Origin: Bifidobacterium eulemuris
Lineage (GTDB): Bacteria > Actinomycetota > Actinomycetes > Actinomycetales > Bifidobacteriaceae
DNA length: 64,000 nucleotides
Direction: 5' to 3'
Assembly (NCBI RefSeq): GCF_014898155.1
Contig: NZ_CP062938.1
Span: 1,860,001 to 1,924,000 of the forward strand
The notes beneath the pieces are model-generated. The model searched no databases, was not told the DNA's origin, and was given only the letters and a program-made list of their open reading frames with translations. Positions within the stretch are counted from its first letter, which is position 1; each line of letters opens with the position of its first letter. This document shows, one piece after another, positions 9,054 through 21,765 of the stretch. Made by a program: the position numbers and the translations under genes.

Positions 9054-9806
9054 TCAGTCGGAGGCGAGGGTCTCCTCAACCAGCTGCGGCAAGGCGACGG
9101 CGATATCCTCATGGATAAGCCGCGTGGCCAGTCGGTCGTACTGCGTGCGTCCCATATTCATGATGGTGATCGGCACGCCCGCCTCGGCGGCCACCGGCAC
9201 GATGCTCGCCGCCGGATACACCTCCAGCGTGGAGCCGATTACCCACAGTTCATCCGCCCGCGCGGCCAGACGGTACGATTTCTCCATCGCACCCTCCGGA
9301 AGCATCTCGCCGAAATACACCACGTCGGTTTTGATCAGACCATTGCAGGGCATATCGCCGGAATACGGCAGCCGCCTGCGGCAGTGCGGGTCGGGCTCCT
9401 CGTCCAAGCGGTCCATGATGTCTGCCGTGTCATATTTCTGATGGCATTTCATGCAATGCGAGGTGCCGATGGTGCCATGCAGATTCACGATCACCTCATC
9501 GCTGTTACCCGCCTTCTCATGCAGTCCGTCGAAATTCTGCGTGGCGAGCAGGCTGAGCATGCCCGCCTGTTCGAGTTTTGCCAGCGCGGCATGCGCGGTC
9601 CCCGGCTGGGCGTTCCAGACTGGCGACTCCTTCTGCCATCGCCATGAGTAGGCACGCGCCTGCGGGTCGCGTAGGAACAGGTCGATGTCGTAGACGCTGG
9701 TTTGTTCCGGATGTTTGGTCCATACGCCGTCCGGTCCGCGGAAGTCGGGGATACCTGCGGAGGTGGAGATTCCCGCGCCGGTCAGTACTGCGATTGTTTT
9801 CGTCAT
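9054..9806 (-). CDS. Sir2-family NAD-dependent protein deacylase
   Basis: Sirtuin removing acyl groups from protein lysines using NAD. The 250-residue frame begins MTKTIAVLTGAGIS. The NAD loop is GAGISTSAGIPDFRG, then TQNFDGLHEKAG, the catalytic histidine in NLHGT, and paired cysteine sites CMKC and CRRR..CNG for structural zinc. GSTLEVYPAAS closes the NAD pocket. The frame is open for another 43 codons upstream, but those residues do not resemble sirtuin sequence, so I placed the start at 9806. No Shine-Dalgarno is visible there, and a TATACC box lies 7 bases upstream, suggesting leaderless expression. Confidence 0.9.
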   Translation of the reverse strand: MTKTIAVLTGAGISTSAGIPDFRGPDGVWTKHPEQTSVYDIDLFLRDPQARAYSWRWQKESPVWNAQPGTAHAALAKLEQAGMLSLLATQNFDGLHEKAGNSDEVIVNLHGTIGTSHCMKCHQKYDTADIMDRLDEEPDPHCRRRLPYSGDMPCNGLIKTDVVYFGEMLPEGAMEKSYRLAARADELWVIGSTLEVYPAASIVPVAAEAGVPITIMNMGRTQYDRLATRLIHEDIAVALPQLVEETLASD

Positions 9807-10147
9807 GTCTATAGGTATACGCGCCCGCTGTTGCTCATACAACCGGATGTTTGGATTGCATATGGTGCGGGTGATGTCTGTCGGTCGCGTGGATGTTCGC
9901 TTCGTCTGAAGAGGATGCCATGCGTGCATAGGCATATGACGCGTGTGAAGTGATGCGGGTCAGTTGTGTCTGGTTGATTGCGACGCCATTCGCGTCGCAT
10001 TTCACAAGAGAGCGCGGCGAAAGATGGTTCATTGGCGGACGAAAGGCGCGACACGCCGTATCGGAATTGATTTCATTACTTTCCGAGCGTCTTATCCGCG
10101 ATATTCTGGTCTCAATACGGGCAAAAAGCCCTTTTGTGACACGCCGA

Positions 10148-10181
10148 AAGAACCGTGTGATTGCAACGGTTCTTCGCTTTT
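10148..10181 (+). terminator. Hairpin terminator upstream of rRNA promoter
   Basis: AAGAACCGT (10148-10156) pairs with ACGGTTCTT (10166-10174), followed by CGCTTTT. It may shield the rRNA promoter from read-through. A smaller hairpin GGGC-AAAAA-GCCC-TTTT lies at 10119-10135. Confidence 0.6.
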
Positions 10182-10195
10182 CTGCGCCTTGCGAT

Positions 10196-10224
10196 TTGCG
10201 TAAAAGGGCAAAGGCGTGTAAGTT
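10196..10224 (+). promoter_or_regulatory. Possible rRNA promoter
   Basis: TTGCGT (10196-10201) and TAAGTT (10219-10224) are spaced by 17 bases, about 270 bases ahead of the 16S gene and upstream of the boxA-like element. Matches to the consensus are partial. Confidence 0.35.
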
Positions 10225-10280
10225 TATCTCTTGCTGCTCAGCACGGCGCTCAACTCCTCGGGGTTGGTCGAAGCGCTGAT

Positions 10281-10304
10281 GTGGTGGTGGTTTGAGAACT
10301 CAAG
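10281..10304 (+). promoter_or_regulatory. boxA-like antitermination element in rRNA leader
   Basis: GTGGTTTGAGAACT occurs here and again in the 16S-23S spacer (12287-12300). A motif repeated before both large rRNAs is expected for Nus-dependent antitermination; the role is inferred. Confidence 0.55.
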
Positions 10305-10494
10305 AGCGTGTTTGTACTACTTCTTTATAGTCAATGATTGCCAGTTCATTGCCCGCCCGGTTTTGCCGGGTCCGCGGGAGCGGTTAATGGGTGGTGAGGT
10401 TTTTGTGAGAGTAATCCTTCCTTATAGGATTTTCTCGTCATTTTCTTTTTATGAAAATAGTTTGAGGGTCATTAATGGTTCTCTTCGCTTAGTT

Positions 10495-15555
<5,061 letters not shown>

Positions 15556-15715
15556 CTCCCCTTGGGAGGGAGCCGTGAGAACGATCCGGCAGACCGCCGG
15601 ACGACAAGGAGCATTATTCCGGTCCGACACTGCGATCAAACACGAAACAACGCGTCCGCTAGCCGGTTCCCAAACAACCGACGGAAACCTCCCCCGCGAG
15701 GGTATAAGAGAAGAT

Positions 15716-15833
15716 TTGCGGCGGCCATGGCCTGGGTGAGACGCCCGGTCCCATTCCGAACCCGGAAGCTAAGGCCCAGCACGGCGATGGTACTGCACCC
15801 GACAGGGTGTGGGAGAGTAGCACGCCGCCGCAT
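15716..15833 (+). rRNA. rrf: 5S ribosomal RNA
   Basis: About 118 bases. The terminal stem TGCGGCGGC (15717-15725) pairs with GCCGCCGCA (15824-15832). The core CCCATTCCGAACCCGGAAGCTAA-like segment near 15751 is typical 5S. It lies 160 bases after the 23S gene. Confidence 0.95.
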
Positions 15834-15843
15834 TACACGAACA

Positions 15844-15881
15844 CAGGACCCCGGTCGAGCCCCACGGCTCCCGGGGTCCTG
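15844..15881 (+). terminator. Terminator hairpin of rRNA operon
   Basis: CAGGACCCCGG pairs with CCGGGGTCCTG; inside, GAGCC pairs with GGCTC. Long GC-rich stem 10 bases after 5S; there is no T-run. Confidence 0.75.
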
Positions 15882-16010
15882 CCATACCCCCGGACAAACA
15901 CCCACGGCGGGATCCCGGCCGCCACGCAAGACGCCCGGGGCCCGCTTTAACCGGGCCCCAACCCGCGACCCGCGACGAACCGGAACCCCGCCTCCTTGTT
16001 CCAAGACGCC

Positions 16011-16135
16011 GGGGATCCCTCGACTCCGCTCGGGACGACGGATGCGCGTCCGGTCCGTCGGGTCGCGTTCGGGGACTGCGGGACGGCCTCTCCCCGTCAT
16101 CCCGAGCGCAGCGAAGCGCAGCCGAGGGATCCCAG
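16011..16135. repeat. Dispersed intergenic repeat, inverted pair
   Basis: A copy of the TCGACTCCGCTC-GGGATGAC type at 16011-16039 and an inverted, longer copy starting GTCATCCCGAGCGCAGCG at 16096-16135. Related copies occur at 20181-20232, 26260-26431 and 47343-47425. The rest of the 520-base stretch after 5S shows no gene. Confidence 0.7.
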
Positions 16136-16172
16136 AACCAACAACACACGAGGAATCCCAGCGCCAACAACA

Positions 16173-16226
16173 AAACCCTCCGATGGACGGACGCTCTCAG
16201 CGAGGCATCCATTCATCGGAGGGTTT
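16173..16226 (-). terminator. Bidirectional hairpin after nitroreductase gene
   Basis: AAACCCTCCGATG (16173-16185) pairs with CATCGGAGGGTTT (16214-16226) around a 28-base loop. On the minus strand it is followed by TTTTGTTGTT, about 130 bases past the nitroreductase stop. Confidence 0.65.
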
Positions 16227-16352
16227 GTTATATGCGCTGAACCTTGCGGAACCTAACCGATGGAACTATCGGTCCAGACGGAAGCCTTGGGTCTCGGAAG
16301 GAGGCAGTACGGGCTTGTTCAGCACGCCCTGGTCATTGGCGACGCCGGCGAT

Positions 16353-17057
16353 CTAATCGCTGAACGCATCGACCGGACGATCCGCCGCGCGCAAATCGTA
16401 GTAGCGGTGCAGCGTCTCGTCGAAGGCGGCGAGGTCGGTGCGGAAGGACTCTTCGTTCGCGGCGTCCGCGGGATAGGTGTTCTCGAAGAACTGCATCGAA
16501 CGCGGCATGCGAGGCTTGACCTCCGGCTCCTGATCGGGTTTGCCGATGGCCAGGCCCAACACCGGGTAGGTGTGCTCAGGCAGCTCAAGCAATTCGATAA
16601 GCGCGGGAACATCGTTCAGCAGCGAGCCGAGGATCACGCAACCCAAATCGAGGGCGTAGGCAGCGGTTTCCATCGCATGCAGAGCCAGCACGGCGTCGTT
16701 CTGGGCCTGCGTGTAACGGTAGCTGGAGGTCAGTGTGTACTCGTCTGCGGCGACGTCCACGCCTTTACCGGCGGCGATGCGAGCGTTGCGATGCTCGTCG
16801 AGCACAAACACGTACAGCAGCGGCGCGGAGGCGATGTAATGCTGATGGCCGATCGCCGCGAGCTTCGCTTTGACCTCGGGATCGGTGACGCGGATGGCCG
16901 ACCAGTCGTTGAGGAACTGGCTGGATGCGGCATGCTGCGCGACGGTTTCCAACGTGGCGACGGTATCGGCGTCGATGGCCTCGTTCTTGAACTTGCGGAT
17001 GGAACGGCGGTTCAGCAGGGTGCTGATAACCGGGTTATCAATGATATGTTCGCTCAT
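16353..17057 (-). CDS. Nitroreductase-family FMN oxidoreductase
   Basis: Flavin enzyme of the NfsA/FRP type that reduces nitro compounds or quinones with NAD(P)H. 234 residues. The N-terminal RRSIRKF is the FMN-phosphate binding signature of the family, HAASSQFLNDWSAIRV follows, and a cofactor-binding segment ETAAYALDLGCVILGSLLND sits near residue 140, where AAYALDLG is typical. Single gene with a 59-base gap to the DUF4235-like gene on the same strand. The physiological substrate cannot be read from the sequence. Confidence 0.88.
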   Translation of the reverse strand: MSEHIIDNPVISTLLNRRSIRKFKNEAIDADTVATLETVAQHAASSQFLNDWSAIRVTDPEVKAKLAAIGHQHYIASAPLLYVFVLDEHRNARIAAGKGVDVAADEYTLTSSYRYTQAQNDAVLALHAMETAAYALDLGCVILGSLLNDVPALIELLELPEHTYPVLGLAIGKPDQEPEVKPRMPRSMQFFENTYPADAANEESFRTDLAAFDETLHRYYDLRAADRPVDAFSD

Positions 17058-17116
17058 GCGCTAATTGTTGCAGGAGCGAGAAGAAAAAGCCAAGCGAATA
17101 TCGCTATCAGGAAAAG

Positions 17117-17500
17117 TCAGCGGCGGGTTTTGCGATGCCTACGGTCGACCAGCGCTTGGGAGCCGCGATCAGAGAGCTGAGAGACGATGGCGCCGAAAGC
17201 GGCGGAGGCCGCGGCGAACGCCAGACTCATCACCAGTCCTTGCTGGGCTGCATCGTCGACGGTTTTGCCTTTGCGCCCCGGGCCGCGATCCCACAGCAGC
17301 TGGAAGGCCTTGCCCGCGACCAGGCCGGCGAGTGTGGGCAGCGCGAACTTGATGAGCTTATCGCCCAAGGAATCGGGATCATTGAGTCGTTGGTCTCGCA
17401 TGGCGTTCACCTTGTCGTCTATGGCATGGAACTGGGCGACGATGCGGTCCGCCGAAGAACCCTCGTAGTCGTCTTGGTAATCCGCGTACACGTCAGTCAT
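17117..17500 (-). CDS. Small DUF4235-like membrane protein
   Basis: 127 residues. An acidic N-terminal half is followed by two hydrophobic stretches (LIKFALPTLAGLVAGKAFQLLW and GLVMSLAFAAASAAFGAIVSQL), with a basic C-terminus. This resembles the actinobacterial DUF4235 family, whose function is unknown. AGGAG lies 4 bases before ATG 17500, and TACACT 8 bases before it may be the -10. It could be co-transcribed with the nitroreductase. Confidence 0.72.
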   Translation of the reverse strand: MTDVYADYQDDYEGSSADRIVAQFHAIDDKVNAMRDQRLNDPDSLGDKLIKFALPTLAGLVAGKAFQLLWDRGPGRKGKTVDDAAQQGLVMSLAFAAASAAFGAIVSQLSDRGSQALVDRRHRKTRR

Positions 17501-17617
17501 GGACTCCTAGTGTAGTTCGTGGCACGTAAAACATCTTGAGGGAGCCCGTGTTCACTGATAGGCGCGACACCACGCGACACCACGCCGTTCCTCATAAGCC
17601 GACGCGTGAGAGTGGAC

Positions 17618-17623
17618 TACAGT
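17618..17623 (+). promoter_or_regulatory. -10 element, probable leaderless start
   Basis: TACAGT ends exactly 7 bases before ATG 17631, the same geometry as at ilvA. The intervening GGAGCGT could also act as a weak Shine-Dalgarno. Confidence 0.45.
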
Positions 17624-17630
17624 GGAGCGT

Positions 17631-18329
17631 ATGACAACACAGAACGTTGACGGCAAAGCAGCCGCGAAATCCGGTCGTCTGGTGCTGTTGCGCCATGGAC
17701 AGACCGCTTGGAGCGAATCCGGACAGCATACCGGTCGCACGAATATCCCGTTGACCTCCGAAGGGGAGCGCCAGGCCATAGCTGCCGGCGACCGCCTGCG
17801 GGAGGCGTTTCCCGACGGGTTCGCGCAGGGATGCGTGTTCGCGAGCCCTCTGCGCCGCGCCCAGCAGACCGCAGATCTGGCGGGATTCACGCAGCGCGCC
17901 ACGCTGGACGGCATCGCCGAATGGGATTATGGCCGTGCCGAGGGGCGTACTCGCCAACAGGTGAGCGAGGCCGCAGGCTTCGCATGGGATGTGTGGCGTG
18001 ATGGCTCGCTCGCGCTGCCTGAGTCGCTTGAGGGCGATTGGGAGGAGACGCTGCCCAGCGGCGAGCGGATCGCCGTGCACAATGGCAGGGGGGAGACTCT
18101 GGATGAGGCCGCTGCCCGCGCTCGTGGCGCGATCGCCGAAGTGCTGCCGTTGGTCGAATCCGGACGGGATGTGCTGTTGGTGGCTCATGCGCATATTCTG
18201 CGCATCCTCACTTCGCAATGGTTGGGCGTGGAACCCGAGTTCGCACGGCAGCTGCGTTTGGACACGGCGCATTATTCGGTGCTCGGGCAATACAAGGGCG
18301 ACAACGTCATCGAGCGTTGGAATAGCTAA
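17631..18329 (+). CDS. Histidine phosphatase (phosphoglycerate mutase-like)
   Basis: Branch of the histidine phosphatase superfamily. 232 residues. The catalytic RHG box is LVLLRHGQTAWSESGQHTGRTNIPLT (residues about 16-40; the phosphohistidine is in RHG). SPLRRAQQTA supplies further phosphate-binding arginine, and the second catalytic histidine is in LLVAHAHILRIL. The pattern fits small-molecule phosphatases of the GpmB/CobC type better than true glycolytic mutase. It stands alone; the divergent DUF4235-like gene starts 130 bases upstream. Confidence 0.88.
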   Translation: MTTQNVDGKAAAKSGRLVLLRHGQTAWSESGQHTGRTNIPLTSEGERQAIAAGDRLREAFPDGFAQGCVFASPLRRAQQTADLAGFTQRATLDGIAEWDYGRAEGRTRQQVSEAAGFAWDVWRDGSLALPESLEGDWEETLPSGERIAVHNGRGETLDEAAARARGAIAEVLPLVESGRDVLLVAHAHILRILTSQWLGVEPEFARQLRLDTAHYSVLGQYKGDNVIERWNS

Positions 18330-18532
18330 TCTGAAATCGAGAAACGGCCGCAGGGTATTTCGGTCCGCAGCAGCGTTATCGCGCGCTGGGCGGCTCGCCT
18401 TGCGGCCGTTCGTTTATGCGCTGCGGATTTGGTCTGGCGTCATCGGACGATGAAGGGGCTGGTCCCGCCTGGTGGGGTAAAGACAAACGGTTGCTGCGGA
18501 CTATAGACATTCGATGGGGAAACGTCGAAATC

Positions 18533-18576
18533 TTTGCCAACGTTTGTATTTGGTTATGTTTGGAAAAACGTTGAAA
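18533..18576. promoter_or_regulatory. Two LacI-type operator sites
   Basis: TTTGCCAACGTTTGTATT (18533-18550) and AAAAACGTTGAAA (18564-18576) share the AACGTT core also found before the permease genes at 21498 and 21612. Likely bound by one of the LacI proteins of the island. Confidence 0.55.
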
Positions 18577-18636
18577 AATCAAGGAAAATAGGATGGGCTG
18601 GTGCCGATGTTCTGTGTTTGTGGGCAGAAATTATTG

Positions 18637-18672
18637 CTATCGTTTGCAAAATCGTCGATTGTGGTGCACAAT
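18637..18672 (+). promoter_or_regulatory. Promoter with overlapping operator for binding-protein gene
   Basis: TTGCAA (18644-18649) and CACAAT (18667-18672) are 17 bases apart. The -35 lies inside TATCGTTTGCAAA, whose reverse complement shares the AACGAT core with operators at 25476, 27511 and 29850. Confidence 0.55.
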
Positions 18673-18756
18673 AGATGCTGTCGAGGGTTGTAATGGTGCC
18701 GCCTCGGCGCCAGGTTCCGGCAACAGCCGGGCAACTTGATAGAGAAAGGTTCGACG

Positions 18757-20079
18757 ATGAATCGTACAGTCAAAGCGGCGGTCAGCATGATCGCGATCAC
18801 AGCCATGTCCATCGGCGCGCTTGCGGCATGCGGAAGCAGCTCCGCCAGCGACTCCGAAGGCAAGGTCTACTTCTTGAACTTCAAACCGGAGGCCGCCGAT
18901 CAGTGGACCGCGCTGGCCGAGGCGTACACCGATGAGACCGGCGTCACTGTGGAAGTGCAGACGGCGGCATCCGGAACCTACGAGCAGACGCTGAAGTCGG
19001 AGATCGCGAAAACGGACGCCCCCACCCTCTTCCAGGTGAACGGCCCTGTCGGCTACCAGAATTGGAAGGGCTACACCGCCGACATGAGCGACACCGAGGT
19101 CTATAAGCAGCTGCAGAACCAAGATGTGGCGCTCACCGACGGCGACAAGGTCGTCGGCATTCCGTATGTGATGGAAACCTACGGTCTGATCTACAACAAG
19201 GACATCCTGAACAAGTACTTCGCGCTGGACGGCGCCAAGGCCACTTCCATCGAGGACATCGACTCCTTCGACGCGCTTAAGGCCGTGGCCGACGACATGC
19301 AGTCGCGCAAGGACGAGCTCGGCATCCAGGGCGCGTTCACCTCGGCCGGCTTCGATTCCTCCTCCGACTGGCGTTTCAAGACCCATCTGGCCAACCTGCC
19401 GCTGTACTACGAGTTCCAGAAGGATGATGTGACGGAGCAGCCGGCCACCATCAAGGGCACGTATCTGAACAACTACAAGAACATCTTCGACCTGTACATC
19501 ACCGACTCCACCACCGAACCCACGCAGCTGAGCTCCAAGACCGGCGACGACGCCAACTCCGAGTTCGCGCTCGGCGAGGCCGCCTTCTACCAGAACGGCA
19601 CCTGGGCGTGGACCGACCTCGAGAAGGCCGGCATGACCGCCGACCAGGTGGGCATCATGCCGATCTACTTCGGTGTGGACGACGCGAACGAGGGTCTTGT
19701 GACCGGTTCCGAGAACTACTGGTGCATCAACGAGAAGGCTTCCGAAGCCGACCAGAAGGCCACCGCCGACTTCCTGGCCTGGGTGATCACCTCCGACACC
19801 GGCAAGAAGGCGCTGAGCGAGGATATGGGCTTCACCACCCCGTTCAAGACCTTTGACGACGTGGAAACCGCCAACCCGCTGACCGCCGCCGCCGTGGAGG
19901 ATCAGGCTTCCGGCAAGACCCAGGTGAGCTGGAACTTCACGATGATGCCGTCCGAGGAGTGGAAGAACCAGCTCGGTTCCGCACTGCTCGAATACGCGCA
20001 GGGAACCGGTGACTGGAGCGCTGTGGAATCCGCTTTCGTGGACAACTGGGCCACCGAGTACGCCAACGCCAACAGCTGA
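18757..20079 (+). CDS. ABC sugar transporter solute-binding lipoprotein
   Basis: Extracellular lipid-anchored sugar receptor, 440 residues. Signal peptide MNRTVKAAVSMIAITAMSIGALAAC ends in the lipobox LAAC (Cys about residue 25). The mature part starts VYFLNFKPEAADQWTALAEAY, a family 1 binding-protein pattern. ATG 18757 has AAAGG 8 bases upstream; the longer frame from 18736 lacks this. It is followed by a strong terminator, so it is transcribed alone. Its permeases probably are those at 21766 and 22620, beyond an oppositely oriented lacI gene. The surrounding enzymes suggest a maltose/maltodextrin-type sugar. Confidence 0.9.
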   Translation: MNRTVKAAVSMIAITAMSIGALAACGSSSASDSEGKVYFLNFKPEAADQWTALAEAYTDETGVTVEVQTAASGTYEQTLKSEIAKTDAPTLFQVNGPVGYQNWKGYTADMSDTEVYKQLQNQDVALTDGDKVVGIPYVMETYGLIYNKDILNKYFALDGAKATSIEDIDSFDALKAVADDMQSRKDELGIQGAFTSAGFDSSSDWRFKTHLANLPLYYEFQKDDVTEQPATIKGTYLNNYKNIFDLYITDSTTEPTQLSSKTGDDANSEFALGEAAFYQNGTWAWTDLEKAGMTADQVGIMPIYFGVDDANEGLVTGSENYWCINEKASEADQKATADFLAWVITSDTGKKALSEDMGFTTPFKTFDDVETANPLTAAAVEDQASGKTQVSWNFTMMPSEEWKNQLGSALLEYAQGTGDWSAVESAFVDNWATEYANANS

Positions 20080-20116
20080 TCAAGCGAGTCCGCTGATTCG
20101 CTGAATCCCGCCTAAA

Positions 20117-20155
20117 AAAGGGGGAGGTGGTTCAATCTGAACCGCCTCCCCCTTT
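20117..20155 (+). terminator. Rho-independent terminator after binding-protein gene
   Basis: An 18-bp stem (20117-20134 with 20138-20155, one G-T pair) and a 3-base loop, ending CCCCCTTT; AAA pairs with the final TTT so it can work in both directions. Confidence 0.9.
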
Positions 20156-20180
20156 CGTCGTCTTGATGAGGCCGTCTTGT

Positions 20181-20232
20181 CTCGTCATCTCGTGGAGATT
20201 TCGGCTTCGCTGCACTCCGCGCAGCGTGACGA
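20181..20232. repeat. Degenerate dispersed intergenic repeat
   Basis: CTCGTCATCTCGTGGAG...GGCTTCGCTGCACTCCGCGCAGCGTGAC resembles the GTCATCC-TGAGCG family seen at 16011, 26260 and 47343, but is diverged. Confidence 0.45.
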
Positions 20233-20295
20233 ACAATCATTGGCGACGTCGCCCCGAGCGGAGGCTAGAGAGCGCCCTTTTAGGGTGACGGCGGC

Positions 20296-20380
20296 TATGC
20301 TCCTGCGCGGACCCGACTGGGCAATATGAAGCGTGCCACCTTCCCCGAGCGCAGTTATGCTCCTGCGCGGACTCGGCTGG
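20296..20380. repeat. Duplicated 3' end of lacI gene
   Basis: A 25-base segment TATGCTCCTGCGCGGAC...GG at 20356-20380 covers the last codons and stop of the lacI gene. It recurs with two mismatches at 20296-20320, 60 bases downstream of the gene end. Confidence 0.75.
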
Positions 20381-21371
20381 TGCTCGCCCGCACCACTAGC
20401 TGCGCGGGGAACACGCGGAACGGGGTGTCCGGAGTTTCGCCGTCGATGAGCTTGAGCGTGGTGCGTGCCGCCTCCTGGGCCATCAGAACCGGATCCTGCC
20501 GGATGGTGGTCAGGCCGATGTCGTCGGTGTAGAAGCTGTCGTCGTAACCGATAATCGACACGTCGCCGGGCACGGAGAATCCGTTGCGCTCCAGCTGGAA
20601 CAGCAGCGGCAGGGCGATGCCGTCCTCCTGGCAGGCGATGGCGGTGGGCATGGAATCCATGCTCATCAGTTGCGTTACGGCGTTGGCGATGCGGTGCTCG
20701 CCCTCATGCACGTCGATGACATGCGGTGTGATGCCCTCCTTGGCGCACACCTCCATAAAGGAGTCGAAACGCTGCTGCACGCTGAAATGCAGCGAGACGT
20801 CGCGGTTGGTGCGCACATAGGCGATGTTGCGGTGGCCGAGCGCGATAAGATGCCGGGCGGCCAGCGTGGATCCCTGAACGTCGTCGATGTTCACCGCGGC
20901 GGTGAACCCGCGCTCTTGGGGCAGCACCGAGTTGATGCCCACAATCGGCACTCCCACGGACGAAAGCTTGGCGATTTCGTTGTTGTCGATATCGAACGAG
21001 GCGACGATCACCGCGTCGGCGTTGCGGCGCACGGGAAGCATCTCGAAGAACTCCTTGCGCTCCTCGATGCTGGAAATCTGAAAAATCGAAATATCGTAGC
21101 TGTTCGCATGCAGCACCTGATTCAATCCCTCGATCACCGAAGCGCTGAACCACAGGCGGATATGGTCGCTCATCAGCAGCGCGACGCGCAAGGATCGGCC
21201 GGATTTGAGCGCGGCGGCGGATCGGGACAGGGAGAAATGCAGCTCGTCGGCGATGCTCAGCACGCGCTCGCGCGTGCGTGCCGACACCAGATCGGATCTG
21301 GTGAAGGAGCGGGAGACGGTGGAGATGGAAACCCCGGCGGCCTTCGCCACATCCTGAATGCTTGAGCTCAT
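20355..21371 (-). CDS. LacI-family repressor of alpha-glucoside genes
   Basis: 338-residue sugar-responsive repressor. The N-terminal HTH reads IQDVAKAAGVSISTVSRSF with the hinge LSRSAAALKSG, followed by a periplasmic-binding-like effector domain (GVPIVGINSV; C-terminal DVSIIGYDDSFY). ATG 21371 has AGAGGAA upstream; the frame extends 43 codons further but without an HTH-like extension. It is divergent from the permease operon at 21766, with LacI-type operators in the spacer, and is closely similar in layout to the repressors at 26420 and 39149. It probably senses a maltose-type sugar. Confidence 0.92.
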   Translation of the reverse strand: MSSSIQDVAKAAGVSISTVSRSFTRSDLVSARTRERVLSIADELHFSLSRSAAALKSGRSLRVALLMSDHIRLWFSASVIEGLNQVLHANSYDISIFQISSIEERKEFFEMLPVRRNADAVIVASFDIDNNEIAKLSSVGVPIVGINSVLPQERGFTAAVNIDDVQGSTLAARHLIALGHRNIAYVRTNRDVSLHFSVQQRFDSFMEVCAKEGITPHVIDVHEGEHRIANAVTQLMSMDSMPTAIACQEDGIALPLLFQLERNGFSVPGDVSIIGYDDSFYTDDIGLTTIRQDPVLMAQEAARTTLKLIDGETPDTPFRVFPAQLVVRASTSRVRAGA

Positions 21372-21497
21372 CGATTCCTCTGTGTGCTGTATGAACGGTG
21401 GGTGCGCTCGCGGGCGGCTGTGCGGCGGCCCTGCGAGCGGATTGTTCCAGCATACATGGCAATACGAGAATCGCTGAATATGAAAACGATTGATATA

Positions 21498-21507
21498 CAA
21501 ACGTTTG
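21498..21507. promoter_or_regulatory. LacI operator CAAACGTTTG
   Basis: Perfect 10-base palindrome (with flanks ATA-CAAACGTTTG-CAAT) 127 bases upstream of the lacI start. Typical LacI-family operator; autoregulation is likely. Confidence 0.65.
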
Positions 21508-21584
21508 CAATACGCGAATAATGGGAAAAAATCGCGTCATTTGGGTAATTTTGGCGCATTGCAACAGTGTCAAATGATCGTGTT

Positions 21585-21614
21585 TTGTCATTTTTTCAGC
21601 TGAAAAAATGACAA
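21585..21614. repeat. Perfect 30-base palindrome
   Basis: The 15-base arm TTGTCATTTTTTCAG is followed directly by its exact reverse complement, with no spacer (centre CAG|CTG). Its right end merges with the operator at 21609-21623. Confidence 0.9.
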
Positions 21615-21646
21615 CGTTTGACAGATGAGTTGCAGGCAACTAGCAT
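21609..21646 (+). promoter_or_regulatory. Promoter with LacI operator for permease operon
   Basis: TTGACA (21618-21623), 17 bases, TAGCAT (21641-21646). The operator TGACAACGTTTGACA (21609-21623) covers the -35, so a bound repressor would block RNA polymerase. Confidence 0.75.
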
Positions 21647-21765
21647 GAGCATAAACCGGTTGTTCCTCGGCTGCCGTATCACCGGTGGGCCGCGGGGCGA
21701 ACCGTACGGACGCCACCTCGCACGATGCCGTGCGTGGCAAGGCTCAACGAGGAGGAAGGCACGCA

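Larger units (their letters stand above)
9807..10494. other. Non-coding leader region of the rRNA operon
   Basis: No convincing gene in this 690-base stretch. It holds small hairpins (10119-10135 and 10148-10181), a possible rRNA promoter near 10196-10224, and a boxA-like element at 10290-10302. AT-rich runs just before the 16S gene fit a processed leader. Confidence 0.6.
18330..18756 (+). other. Regulatory intergenic region before second importer
   Basis: No gene in about 425 bases. AACGGCCGCA (18343-18352) and TGCGGCCGTT (18401-18410) could form a long-loop terminator for the phosphatase gene. The right half carries three LacI-type operator sites and a promoter (separate entries). Confidence 0.55.
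21372..21765 (+). other. Divergent regulatory region between lacI and permeases
   Basis: No gene in about 390 bases. It contains a perfect CAAACGTTTG operator at 21498-21507, a 30-base perfect palindrome at 21585-21614 and the permease promoter at 21618-21646. Confidence 0.7.

Noticed and set aside
16260..17180. 306-codon plus-strand open frame over the nitroreductase
   Set aside because: The minus strand carries clear FMN-binding motifs; the plus frame has none.
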